NCBI GenBank assembly: GCA_021805985.1
Contig: JAJZDN010000022.1
Location: forward strand, 1 to 61,253
Origin: Planctomycetota bacterium
Lineage (GTDB): Bacteria; Planctomycetota; Phycisphaerae; WQYP01
Direction of reading: 5' to 3'
Length of the DNA stretch: 61,253 nt
The notes under the pieces were generated by a model that was not told the DNA's origin, searched no databases, and was given only the letters and a program-made list of their open reading frames with translations. This document shows, piece by piece, positions 1-8,112 of this stretch. Positions within the stretch are counted from its first letter, which is position 1. The number at the start of each line of letters is the position of its first letter. A program made the translations under genes and the position numbers.

Positions 1-4
1 CTAT

Positions 5-33
5 TTGACACAGCTTGTTATCTGTGATTAAAT
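5..33 (+). promoter_or_regulatory. Sigma-70-type promoter of the S24 repressor gene
   Basis: TTGACA at 5-10, a 17-bp spacer and TTAAAT at 28-33. Transcription would be expected to start about 7 bases downstream, at or within a base or two of the ATG at 41, and there is no ribosome binding site, so the mRNA would be leaderless. Confidence 0.65.
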
Positions 34-38
34 ATCAC
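24..38. promoter_or_regulatory. Candidate operator, inverted repeat over the -10 box
   Basis: GTGAT and ATCAC form 5-bp arms around a 5-bp centre that covers the -10 box. The position suits autorepression by the adjacent repressor. The arms are short, so this is suggestive only. Confidence 0.35.
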
Positions 39-40
39 GT

Positions 41-706
41 ATGCCTGCATTTGGTGACATCTTAAAAGAGTTGCGGAACAAGGCTGGTTGGAATCAAGAG
101 TACCTTGCCGACAAGGTGGGTATATCACGCGAACAGATCGCCCGACTGGAATTGCAACGCAACATGCCCCAGCCCGGCACGTATCGGCGTATTGCCGAAT
201 CATTTGGCTTAACCTTGGATGAGCTTGACGGACTCTGGCGGGCTTCACGCATCGAGCAGTACCGTGGAACACTGGAACGCAAAGCACCGGTAATCAACAA
301 GGTTCCGGCCGGCCACGCCCAGGATTATTGCGATCTGGGACTGGATAACGGCATTGGCTATGACTATGTGTCCACCGTCGGTACAGGTATAGACGATCCC
401 CTGGTCTTTGCCTTTGAAGTGGTGGGCGATTCCATGCTTCCGGCTTTTGCGCCGGGAGAACTATGTCTCTGTTCACCCAATACGCCCATTGAAGATGGGG
501 ATGCGGTATATGTACGCTTCAGTTCCGAACGTGATAGTGAATGCACTTTCAAACGTGTCTACGATCTCCAGGATGGCCGTGTGGAACTGCGTGCCGACAA
601 TACGATCTACAAGCCGCTGATCGTACCCAAGGAACACATTGTACGTATGAGTTTTGTGGCTGCAAAAATCACACGCTTTGACCGCAAAAAGCGCGGTGCA
701 TACTAA
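41..706 (+). CDS. XRE-family repressor with S24 (LexA/CI-type) peptidase domain
   Basis: 221 aa. Residues about 5-60 are a helix-turn-helix of the XRE/Cro type. Residues about 120-210 are an S24 peptidase domain with Ser131 in the motif GDSM and Lys171 in FKRVY as the expected catalytic dyad. An Ala90-Gly91 pair lies in the linker where LexA and CI proteins cut themselves. The likely role is to keep the integrated element silent and to be inactivated by RecA-stimulated self-cleavage after DNA damage. It is not the host LexA, whose N-terminal domain is of a different type. It is the first gene in the window; what it controls to the left is not visible. The ATG at 41 is chosen because the promoter leaves no room for a leader. 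Confidence 0.85.
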   Translation: MPAFGDILKELRNKAGWNQEYLADKVGISREQIARLELQRNMPQPGTYRRIAESFGLTLDELDGLWRASRIEQYRGTLERKAPVINKVPAGHAQDYCDLGLDNGIGYDYVSTVGTGIDDPLVFAFEVVGDSMLPAFAPGELCLCSPNTPIEDGDAVYVRFSSERDSECTFKRVYDLQDGRVELRADNTIYKPLIVPKEHIVRMSFVAAKITRFDRKKRGAY

Positions 707-902
707 TTCTCTCTCCCTCTCTGGCACCTGCTTTCCTTCCATTTTTCCACGTACGTTGGCCAGACACCGGGTACCGTGGTTCACTGAAGTTTGGAATTGT
801 TTAATGTTGTCAGTGGCACCCAAAGCGTTCATGAGTAGTTCTAATGCGAATATTACGCTTATGCCATAAGGCGAACATGCCGAATCGGGTGGAGGATATG
901 GC

Positions 903-1148
903 TTACGGTTCAGTCGAATTGCCGAATCGTTTGCGGTGCCGCAGCGCCAAGTTGCTGCGGGTGGCAGCGTCACCTTCCAGCCAGTGCAGAATCAGAGCTT
1001 CCAGCACCAGCTTGGGATTGGCCAGATGCCGGGCGCAATCTTCTTCAAACGAGTCAAAGAGTTCGGTGTTGAAACGATAGGTGCGTTGCACGGTCAGAGG
1101 TTTGCGGGCCAGGTCCGAAGATTTCGCCGATTTACTTTGCTTTGCCAT
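903..1148 (-). CDS. Small protein of unknown function, shared by both elements
   Basis: 81 aa, basic N-terminus (about 20 residues rich in Lys, Ser and Ala), then a conserved core containing YRFNTELF, FEEDCARHLANPKLVLEAL and a basic tail. I do not recognise the family. The core, with a short strand-like segment followed by helices, could be a ribbon-helix-helix DNA-binding fold, but that is a guess. A homologue at 60273-60521 is nearly identical across the core and clearly similar at the DNA level. The gene is divergent from the excisionase-integrase unit, as its homologue is from the serine recombinase unit. The ATG at 1148 is preceded by AAGGTAG. Confidence 0.8.
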   Translation of the reverse strand: MAKQSKSAKSSDLARKPLTVQRTYRFNTELFDSFEEDCARHLANPKLVLEALILHWLEGDAATRSNLALRHRKRFGNSTEP

Positions 1149-1209
1149 AATGCATCTACCTTATGCCAAGATAATGGAAACTGCAAGGGGACTACATCCA
1201 ATGACTTTG

Positions 1210-1239
1210 TTGACTTTATTTATACCAAAATGCTATAAT
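1210..1239 (+). promoter_or_regulatory. Promoter of the excisionase-integrase unit
   Basis: TTGACT at 1210-1215, an 18-bp spacer and a perfect TATAAT at 1234-1239 preceded by TGC (extended -10). The -35 region overlaps a 9-bp near-perfect tandem repeat (TGACTTTGT, TGACTTTAT at 1202-1219), which could be a binding site for a repressor or excisionase. Confidence 0.7.
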
Positions 1240-1278
1240 AAACACAATGAAGCCGTAGCCACCCATGAGGACACACCT

Positions 1279-1494
1279 ATGAAGACGATCACTGAAGTAA
1301 AGCAGCATGCTCAGCTATTAACTGTTCCGGAAGCCGCCCAGCGACTCTGCATCAGCCCACGCAAAATGTGGCAACTGATTTCAGAAGGCCAACTTCGAAC
1401 CATTCACATCGGCTTGCGCAACACGCGAATTGAGCAGGAGGAACTGGATGCCTTTATTGCAAGGCTCAGAACAATCGCGGCTCATCGTAATTAA
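1279..1494 (+). CDS. Excisionase-like / MerR-type helix-turn-helix protein
   Basis: 71 aa. The pattern LTVPEAAQRLCISPRKMWQLI followed by G-L-R and a C-terminal EELDAFIARL matches the small excisionase/DNA-binding domain family. Such proteins bind and bend DNA at att sites to favour excision, or act as simple regulators. It ends 84 bp before the integrase start and probably shares its promoter. The ATG at 1279 is chosen because GAGGA lies 6 bases upstream; the frame is open further up to a GTG at 1081, but that extension overlaps the promoter and has no conserved features. Confidence 0.75.
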   Translation: MKTITEVKQHAQLLTVPEAAQRLCISPRKMWQLISEGQLRTIHIGLRNTRIEQEELDAFIARLRTIAAHRN

Positions 1495-1578
1495 CGATTG
1501 TCGCGTTTTCTGTGGAAACGATATATTCGGTTTAGAAACGGTATCATTAACACCCGTGATAGATATGGAGTGCCCATT

Positions 1579-2901
1579 ATGGCAAGTCTTTTCAAAACTG
1601 GTGAGGCATGGCGAATCGATTTCTCCATCGGTGCCAATGGCCGCCGGAAAAGTATACGGTTGGGCAAGTTGAACAAGCACGCGGCCCAATCGGCGCGTCA
1701 ATGGATTGAAAAGCTGATTGCGGCCAAGGCCATGAACACTACCCCTGATCCTGAAACTGCGAATTGGGCCGGCGGGATCGACGACATGCTGCACGACCGA
1801 TTGGCCGCCGTCGGGTTGGTCAAACCGCGTGAACAGAGCCGAGCAACGCTGGCGGCCTTCGTGGATAGCTTGATTGCATCTCGGACTGATATCAAACCGG
1901 CAACCAAACGCTGGTATAAGGATGCGAGAAAGAATCTCGTAGATTGCCTGGGAGCAAATGTGCAGTTGCGAGACATAGACCCAGGAGATGCAGTGAAGGT
2001 GCGTCTGGCACTCGAAAAATCTGGTCTGGGACCAAATACGGTGCGCCGGCGGGTCGGCGTATGCCGTCAGATTTTTAACGCCGCTCAGCGATTTAAGCTG
2101 ATTGAGGACAATCCTTTCGCCGGTATGGCCGCAGATGTCCGCAGTGATCCATCAAAGTTCCGGTTTGTCACGCAAGCGGAAACCACCACGATCTTGGAAC
2201 ATTGTCCGGACGTGACATGGAAGGTTATCGTATGCCTTGTCCGATATGGTGGTCTTCGGTGTCCAAGCGAAGTGCTGGCGCTCAAGTGGGGGCATGTGAA
2301 CTGGGAAAAGCTCCGCCTTACAATTCCATCCTCCAAAACCGCCTGCCATGAGGGCAAAGCCAGCCGCGTATGCCCGTTATTTCCTGAACTGCGGGCCGTA
2401 CTCGAAGAGGCGTTTGCTCAAGCTGCCACGGGGGAGGAATGCATCATCCCGCGATATCGGAGCAATGCCGTCAATCTACGGACACACTTCCAGCGAATCA
2501 TCGAGCGGGCTGGCGTAACGCCGTGGCCCAAGCTGTTCGTCAATCTCCGCAGCAGCCGGGAAACCGAATTGGTGAAAGATTTTCCAATCCATACTGTCAC
2601 CGCGTGGCTGGGGAACTCACCCAAAGTAGCCATGAAGCATTACCTGCAGGTGACGGATGACGAGTTTGAACGAGCCGCAGGTATGGTCAAACAACCCGCA
2701 GCAAAATCCGCAGCATTTGAGCAGCAAAATCCGCAGCAGCAAGGGACGGTGCCAATGTGCAGTAGCGTGCAGAAAAATCAAAAAAGCCCTGTAAATATTG
2801 GCCTTTTGCACGCCCCGGCGCTAAACGGCATAACCTTGCAATATGGGCCGAATGCTCGGGACAGGAATCGAACCTGCACTCCTTTCGGAACCGGAACCTA
2901 A
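1579..2901 (+). CDS. Tyrosine-type site-specific recombinase (integrase)
   Basis: 440 aa. The N-terminal third (arm-binding and core-binding, about 5-190) is followed by the catalytic domain. Visible catalytic residues are an Arg in GGLRCPSEVLALKW (about 227), an Arg in NLRSSRETEL (about 327, where most integrases have H-x-L-R), a His in HTVTAWLG (about 338) and the nucleophile Tyr in KHYLQVT (about 355). After a Gln/Ala-rich tail, the last 16 or so residues (containing DRNRTCTPFGTGT) are read off the antisense of tRNA-Leu, the hallmark of an integrase whose att site is the tRNA. GGAG 8 bases before the ATG at 1579 decides the start. Confidence 0.92.
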   Translation: MASLFKTGEAWRIDFSIGANGRRKSIRLGKLNKHAAQSARQWIEKLIAAKAMNTTPDPETANWAGGIDDMLHDRLAAVGLVKPREQSRATLAAFVDSLIASRTDIKPATKRWYKDARKNLVDCLGANVQLRDIDPGDAVKVRLALEKSGLGPNTVRRRVGVCRQIFNAAQRFKLIEDNPFAGMAADVRSDPSKFRFVTQAETTTILEHCPDVTWKVIVCLVRYGGLRCPSEVLALKWGHVNWEKLRLTIPSSKTACHEGKASRVCPLFPELRAVLEEAFAQAATGEECIIPRYRSNAVNLRTHFQRIIERAGVTPWPKLFVNLRSSRETELVKDFPIHTVTAWLGNSPKVAMKHYLQVTDDEFERAAGMVKQPAAKSAAFEQQNPQQQGTVPMCSSVQKNQKSPVNIGLLHAPALNGITLQYGPNARDRNRTCTPFGTGT

Positions 2902-2934
2902 ATCCGGCGCGTCTGCCAATTCCGCCACCCGAGC
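2853..2934 (-). tRNA. tRNA-Leu (UAG)
   Basis: Minus-strand gene running 2934 to 2853. Acceptor arms GCTCGGG and CCCGAGC pair perfectly. The anticodon arm CCGGA/TCCGG encloses TTTAGGT, giving anticodon UAG. There is a short class II variable arm, and the T arm contains GGTTCGATTCC. CCA is not encoded. The 3' half overlaps the integrase reading frame antisense and is the presumed attachment site. Confidence 0.95.
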
Positions 2935-3051
2935 GGGCAATGCACTATTTTAACATAGTCGCTGCGTCTTGACACACGTGTGGTGGGAAAGCGAAATAAT
3001 CGGCCTCTTGCCATGTCCCAGCCATAAAAGTGTTTGAATCTAACACGAGAT

Positions 3052-3080
3052 TTGACATCCCCCTCGCCAGCCGTTATACC
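3052..3080 (+). promoter_or_regulatory. Promoter of the imuB-dnaE2 operon
   Basis: Perfect -35 TTGACA at 3052-3057, a 17-bp spacer and TATACC at 3075-3080. The leader to the ATG at 3110 is about 22 nt and contains AGAGGG as ribosome binding site. Confidence 0.7.
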
Positions 3081-3095
3081 TAACATATACCTAAC
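3075..3095. promoter_or_regulatory. 11-bp tandem repeat, candidate operator of the mutagenesis operon
   Basis: The decamer TATACCTAAC occurs twice, exactly 11 bp apart (3075-3084 and 3086-3095), starting at the -10 box and running past the likely start of transcription. One-helical-turn spacing puts both copies on the same DNA face. This suits a damage-responsive repressor, but does not match a LexA box that I know. Confidence 0.45.
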
Positions 3096-3109
3096 TTTTA
3101 GAGGGCTAT

Positions 3110-4687
3110 ATGAGTCTGTTTTTATGTATTTATCTGCCCGATTGGGATATTCAGGCGATGCGGTTAAAACAACGGCGGGCTGATGCACTATTATCCGCCA
3201 AGGTACCGCGGCCCCTGCTGTTGATTGCAGAACAGGCACGGCAGGAAATTGTGGGGCGATGTTGCGACATTTGCCGCCGGCGAGGTATTGTTCCCGGCAT
3301 GGCGGCGGCGGAAGCACGGGCCTTATTGCCCCGCGTGGAGATAATGCCTTTGGATGGCATGGCCAGCACGCGGCTGCTGGAAAAGTTGGCGCGATGGGCG
3401 TTGCGATTTTCTCCTCTGGTAAGTATCGGGGAGTCATTCCCGGATCATCACCCTTGCCCCGCTGCGGATTGTCTGTTACTTAACATCACCGGAATGGAAC
3501 ATCTGTTTAACGGGCCGCTCGCCTTAGCCCGGCGCATCACCGCCCTGCTGCGGCATAACGCATTAACCTGCCGCACCGCTATTGCCCCGACCCTCTCCAG
3601 TGCGGCAGCGCTGGCACGTTATGCAGAAACGCCTGCATTCATTGACGATCCTGCGGATATTCCCGCAGCTGTGCGGAACTTTCCTCTGGCGGCATTACGC
3701 ATCAGTGCCGACACGCAGGCGGCATTGCGCGAAACAGGCGTGACGTGCCTGGGGGAAATAATGACCCTGGCGCGTGATCAACTGGCGGTTCGCTTTCCAC
3801 CAGAATTACTGCTGCGATTGGATCAACTGCTGGGGCACCGGATGGAATTGCCGCCCTTGATCACCTTATCCAGTACGCCACAGGCCCAGTGGCGGGCGGA
3901 TGGACCGGTGGAAAATCTGGAGGGGATTCTATTGGCGGCTCAAGCATTAACCGATCAGTTATCACAGACGTTAACTCAACGCAACCTGGGTACCACGCTG
4001 CTGACTATAGAAATGCAGGGGGAATATACGGGGACATCCACCGTCACGATTCCTCTGACACAGGCGGTGCGACGTGCCGACCGGCTGTGGGCCGCCATCC
4101 GACCACGGATAGAGCAACTGCGGCTCACCGGTGGCATTGAAGTCCTCACCATCCGTGCGGAACAAACACATCTTCTTCCACCGGAGCAATTGCACGCTGA
4201 TACCTGCACCGCCTGGCGCAGCAATCCCACCATGGCACCGCTGGCTCCGGTGCTGGACATTTTGCAAACGCGACTGGCCGGCCGGCGCATCGGCATGGCC
4301 GCAGGCGGACAGTCGCATATTCCCGAGCAGGCCATGCGCCTGAACAGGCTCAACACAATGCAGGACCCTATGGCGTCAACAGCCTCACACGCATCGCCCA
4401 GTGGATTTGCCATCATTCCCCGGCCGTCGCTGCTGCTGGCTCCGCCGCAACAGGCGCTGGTGATAACCGGAGGCCCTGCTAACGCACCAGAGCATATTCA
4501 ATGGCAGGGCCGCATTTATACCTGTCAGCAGGTGATCGGGCCGGAGCGATTAACCACGCCCTGGTGGACAGGCACGCCATCGGTTACACGGGACTACTTT
4601 GCCGTGCTGGACCAGACGGGGCAATGGCTGTGGTTATTTCATGAAGTGGAAACCGGGCAATGGTTGCTGCATGGAGTGTGGGTCTAG
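3110..4687 (+). CDS. imuB: ImuB-like Y-family polymerase homologue (mutasome accessory protein)
   Basis: 525 aa, related to Y-family polymerases. The N-terminal segment YLPDWDIQAMRL and the motif LLLNITGMEHLFNG stand where true DinB/UmuC enzymes carry the metal-binding acidic residues and S-I-D-E. The usual acidic set is absent, as in ImuB proteins, which are not polymerases but bridge DnaE2 to the beta clamp. The palm and thumb cover about 1-240, followed by a little-finger-like part and a long C-terminal tail. It is 49 bp upstream of dnaE2 in the same direction, so the pair is surely an operon for damage-induced mutagenesis. ImuA and LexA, usual partners elsewhere, are not nearby. Confidence 0.9.
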   Translation: MSLFLCIYLPDWDIQAMRLKQRRADALLSAKVPRPLLLIAEQARQEIVGRCCDICRRRGIVPGMAAAEARALLPRVEIMPLDGMASTRLLEKLARWALRFSPLVSIGESFPDHHPCPAADCLLLNITGMEHLFNGPLALARRITALLRHNALTCRTAIAPTLSSAAALARYAETPAFIDDPADIPAAVRNFPLAALRISADTQAALRETGVTCLGEIMTLARDQLAVRFPPELLLRLDQLLGHRMELPPLITLSSTPQAQWRADGPVENLEGILLAAQALTDQLSQTLTQRNLGTTLLTIEMQGEYTGTSTVTIPLTQAVRRADRLWAAIRPRIEQLRLTGGIEVLTIRAEQTHLLPPEQLHADTCTAWRSNPTMAPLAPVLDILQTRLAGRRIGMAAGGQSHIPEQAMRLNRLNTMQDPMASTASHASPSGFAIIPRPSLLLAPPQQALVITGGPANAPEHIQWQGRIYTCQQVIGPERLTTPWWTGTPSVTRDYFAVLDQTGQWLWLFHEVETGQWLLHGVWV

Positions 4688-4695
4688 GAGCCTGT
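4682..4695. repeat. Dispersed repeat fragment at the imuB stop codon
   Basis: GTCTAGGAGCCTGT matches exactly, in reverse complement, the repeat at 15446-15459 at the end of pepA. The imuB stop codon lies inside it. Confidence 0.4.
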
Positions 4696-4736
4696 GCACG
4701 CAGAAACTTTCTGCAGGTTTTGTGATGTGAGCGGAT

Positions 4737-7700
4737 ATGCCGGAACAGCCTGAAAAGCGTTATAAACCGGCAGTGACACAGCGACGTGCCGGGGCTGGCG
4801 GAGCAAGGCACTATGTGGAATTGCAAACCACCAGCAACTTCACATTTTTGCATGGAGCCAGTCACCCGGAGGAACTTATTCAGCGGGCCGCCGAACTGGA
4901 ATATGATGCCATTGCCCTGACGGATCACGCCACAATGGCCGGGATGGTGCGGGCGCACACCGCGGCCAAACAGGCCGGCATACAACTGATTGTCGGAACA
5001 TATATACGCATTGATTTGCCAACATCTGACTCTTATTCGCGGCCTTGTTGTAATGTGCTGTTATATCCCACCGATGTGGCCTCGTATGGTCGCCTGTGCC
5101 GCCTGATTACGCTGGGACGCAGACAGGCCGCCAAGGGATCTTATCGCATCACATTAGAAAATGTATTGACGCATCAGGCCGGTCTGCTGGTTATCGCCTT
5201 GCCACCGATGCACCCGGATGCCGCATTTACCGATACTCTGATGACCTTAAAATCCGTAGTGGATGATGATCGACTTTCACTGGCGATAAGCCGCCGCTAC
5301 GGTTGCGATGATGCTCAAACGCTTCAACAACTGGCGGAAATATCTCGTCACACGGAACTTGCACTGGTAGCAGTGAATGATGTGCTGTATCACGCGCCGC
5401 AACGCCAGCGGCTTCAGGATGTGCTGGCGTGCATCCGCCTGGGCTGCACGATTCATGAATTAGGCCTGCAGCGCATCACCCATGCTGAACGCCATTTGAA
5501 ATCACCAGGGGAAATGCACCACTTATTCCGGGATTACCCGCAGGCCTTGAAACGGCCGCTGGAAATAGCGGCACGGGCTAAAGCCTTTTCCATGGATCAA
5601 TTAACTTATCACTATCCACATGAAATTTGCCCGCCCGGCTTTACTCCGATGGACTACCTGATTCACTTAACACTAAAAGGGGCCGCGCAACGCTATCCGG
5701 ATGGCGTGCCGGAATCGCTGCAACGGCGGCTGGAACATGAATTTTCCCTGATCCGGGAATTAAATTATCCCGCGTACTTTCTTACCGTGTATGACATTGT
5801 GCGCTTTGCGGTATCACAGAATATTTTATGCCAGGGCCGCGGCGCGGCGGCCAATTCCGCAGTCTGTTATTGCCTGGGCATTACGGCGGTGGATCCGCAG
5901 CGCATTGACCTGCTGATGGAGCGGTTCATCAGTAAAGAACGCAATGAGCCGCCGGATATTGATATTGATTTTGAACATGAACGCCGCGAGGAAGTCATTC
6001 AATATATCTATAAACGTTTTGGCCGAAATCGTGCGGCCATTACCGCGGAAATTATTTCCTATCGCCGTAAAAGTGCGCTAAGGGATGTGGGCAAAGCCAT
6101 GGGCCTTTCCTTGGATTGTGTAGACAAACTGGCGAAAAGCGGCGACTGGTGGGAGAAGGGAATGATCCGGGAAAACCAACTGCGAAGCCTGGGGCTTAAC
6201 GCCTCAGACCCAACGCTTGCCCAGGTACTGGAGCTGGCGGGAGAATTAATCGGTTTTCCCCGCCATTTATCGCAGCATGTCGGCGGTTTTGTTATTACAG
6301 AACAACCGTTGTGTGAACTGGTTCCCATTGAAAATGCTGCCATGCCGGATCGCTCCATCATTCAATGGGACAAGGATGATCTGGATGCGATGGGCATTTT
6401 GAAAATTGATATTCTGGCTCTGGGGATGCTTACCTGCATCCGCAAAGCCATTGATCTGGTAAATAGCCAAAACACGCCCTGCCCTGCCGGACAGGACATC
6501 ACCTTTGCCACCGTGCCGGCAGAGATAACCAGCGTTTATGACATGCTGTGTCAGGCGGATAGCATTGGCGTGTTTCAAGTGGAATCACGGGCACAGATGG
6601 CCATGCTACCGCGGCTTAAACCGCGATGTTATTACGATCTGGTTATTGAAGTGGCCCTGGTGCGGCCCGGCCCCATTCAAGGCGGCATGGTGCATCCCTA
6701 TTTACGCCGACGTAGCGGACGGGAACCGGTGGACTATCCATCGGCGGCGGTGCGCGGGGTGCTGGAACGTACCTTGGGCGTACCGCTTTTTCAGGAACAG
6801 GTTATGCGACTGGCCATGGCGGCGGCAGGTTTTACACCGGGGCAGGCGGACGCATTACGCCGCAGCATGGCGGCGTGGAAACGCAAGGGCAACCAGTTGG
6901 CGGCATTCGGCGGACAATTGATCACCGGGATGTTGGGCAACGGCTATACGCAGGAATTTGCACAGCGCTGTTTTGAGCAGATCAAAGGCTTCGGAGAATA
7001 TGGGTTTCCCGAATCTCATGCCGCCTCGTTTGCGCTGTTGGTTTATGTGTCCGCATGGTTGAAATGCTTTTATCCGGCAGCTTTCGCGGCGGGGCTGTTA
7101 AACAGTCAGCCGATGGGATTTTATCAGCCAGCACAAATTATCCGCGATGCGCAAAATCACCGCGTACAAGTGCTGCCGGTGGATGTGAACCATTCTCAGT
7201 GGGACTGCACACTGGAATGGGCGTCGGGCGATGTGGCGTCGGCAAGCCGCCCGCTCTGTGCCGATGGGCCGGCTCTGCGATTGGGCTTGCGGATGGTGCG
7301 CAGCCTGCATCAGAGCGGCGCAGATTTAATATGCGATGCGGTGACACACCATGGCCGGATGGAATCGATTTCCACCTTACGCCGATTGAGCCGATGTAGC
7401 CTGGCGGATTTAAAATCTCTGGCACGGGCAGATGCGTTTGGTTCCATGGGCCTGGATCGGCAGGAAGCATTATGGAGCCTGCGGCGATTACGATCGCAGG
7501 CGATGCCCCTGCTGGATGAATTAAATCCGCCGGAACCGCGGCCCGGTTTGCCCATCATTGCGGAATCTGACAAAGTCATCGGCGATTATCAGAGCGTGGG
7601 ACTATCTCTTAAAGCCCATCCCATGTCCTTCGTGCGAGCGGTCCTTAATCAGCGCGGCATTATAGCAGCCGGCGAGTTAGCGGATGCCATTCGCCACCCC

Positions 7701-7997
7701 GATGCCAGCAAAGTGGCGGTGGCTGGATTGGTATTGGTGCGGCAGCGCCCCGGCACCGCATCCGGGATTTTATTTATCACCATGGAAGATGAAACCGGCA
7801 CCGTGAATCTGATTGTCAAACCGCGAATCTATCAGCGGTATCGCATGGACCTGCGCCACAGCACCGCCCTGGTGGTATGGGGTCAGGTGCAACGCCAGGA
7901 AGGCGTCACCCACATCATCGCCCGGAGGGCGGTCAATCTGCAAACCTTAACCCGCAGCACCGACACATTACAAAGTGTCTCGCGGGATTTTCATTGA
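4737..7997 (+). CDS. dnaE2: Error-prone DNA polymerase III alpha subunit DnaE2
   Basis: 1086 aa, a normal DnaE2 length. The N-terminal PHP domain (about 25-230) starts with the DnaE2-typical ELQTTSNFTFLHGASHPEEL and contains LTDHATMAG. The polymerase core has GRGAAANS and the active-site acidic run PPDIDIDFEHERREE (about 405-418). A helix-hairpin-helix region and a C-terminal OB fold (about 995-1060) follow. It carries out error-prone lesion bypass with ImuB at the replication clamp. It is co-transcribed with imuB. The ATG at 4737 has only a weak purine-rich site upstream, consistent with dependence on imuB translation. Confidence 0.95.
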   Translation: MPEQPEKRYKPAVTQRRAGAGGARHYVELQTTSNFTFLHGASHPEELIQRAAELEYDAIALTDHATMAGMVRAHTAAKQAGIQLIVGTYIRIDLPTSDSYSRPCCNVLLYPTDVASYGRLCRLITLGRRQAAKGSYRITLENVLTHQAGLLVIALPPMHPDAAFTDTLMTLKSVVDDDRLSLAISRRYGCDDAQTLQQLAEISRHTELALVAVNDVLYHAPQRQRLQDVLACIRLGCTIHELGLQRITHAERHLKSPGEMHHLFRDYPQALKRPLEIAARAKAFSMDQLTYHYPHEICPPGFTPMDYLIHLTLKGAAQRYPDGVPESLQRRLEHEFSLIRELNYPAYFLTVYDIVRFAVSQNILCQGRGAAANSAVCYCLGITAVDPQRIDLLMERFISKERNEPPDIDIDFEHERREEVIQYIYKRFGRNRAAITAEIISYRRKSALRDVGKAMGLSLDCVDKLAKSGDWWEKGMIRENQLRSLGLNASDPTLAQVLELAGELIGFPRHLSQHVGGFVITEQPLCELVPIENAAMPDRSIIQWDKDDLDAMGILKIDILALGMLTCIRKAIDLVNSQNTPCPAGQDITFATVPAEITSVYDMLCQADSIGVFQVESRAQMAMLPRLKPRCYYDLVIEVALVRPGPIQGGMVHPYLRRRSGREPVDYPSAAVRGVLERTLGVPLFQEQVMRLAMAAAGFTPGQADALRRSMAAWKRKGNQLAAFGGQLITGMLGNGYTQEFAQRCFEQIKGFGEYGFPESHAASFALLVYVSAWLKCFYPAAFAAGLLNSQPMGFYQPAQIIRDAQNHRVQVLPVDVNHSQWDCTLEWASGDVASASRPLCADGPALRLGLRMVRSLHQSGADLICDAVTHHGRMESISTLRRLSRCSLADLKSLARADAFGSMGLDRQEALWSLRRLRSQAMPLLDELNPPEPRPGLPIIAESDKVIGDYQSVGLSLKAHPMSFVRAVLNQRGIIAAGELADAIRHPDASKVAVAGLVLVRQRPGTASGILFITMEDETGTVNLIVKPRIYQRYRMDLRHSTALVVWGQVQRQEGVTHIIARRAVNLQTLTRSTDTLQSVSRDFH

Positions 7998-8112
7998 CCG
8001 AAAGCACAAAACAAACGCTATTTTCGATATTTTACGTCATAACTGGCATATTTTTTGCTTTATTGCTACAATATTATGCAGTATTGATTCCCTTTGAGAA
8101 AGGCCTTAATCC

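Larger units (their letters stand above)
1..2934. mobile_element. Inner end of an element integrated at tRNA-Leu (partial)
   Basis: Repressor, small unknown gene, excisionase-like gene and tyrosine integrase lie next to a tRNA-Leu gene, and the integrase reading frame ends inside the tRNA. This is the usual layout of an integrative element or prophage inserted at a tRNA 3' end. The element must extend to the left, because the tRNA 3' end faces that way. The outer boundary and the second att copy are outside the window, so it cannot be told whether this is a phage, a satellite or a conjugative element. Confidence 0.8.

Noticed and set aside
41-706. Possibility that the first gene is the host LexA controlling imuB
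   Set aside because: Its N-terminal domain is of the XRE/Cro type, not the LexA winged helix, and it sits inside the integrated element.
473-973. 166-codon frame on the minus strand
   Set aside because: Mostly antisense to the S24 repressor gene and with no motif; the small gene at 903-1148 is the better reading.
2898-3437. 179-codon frame on the minus strand ending in GWRNWQTRRI
   Set aside because: It is an artefact of reading through tRNA-Leu and antisense to imuB; the end is the tRNA itself and the rest has no motif.
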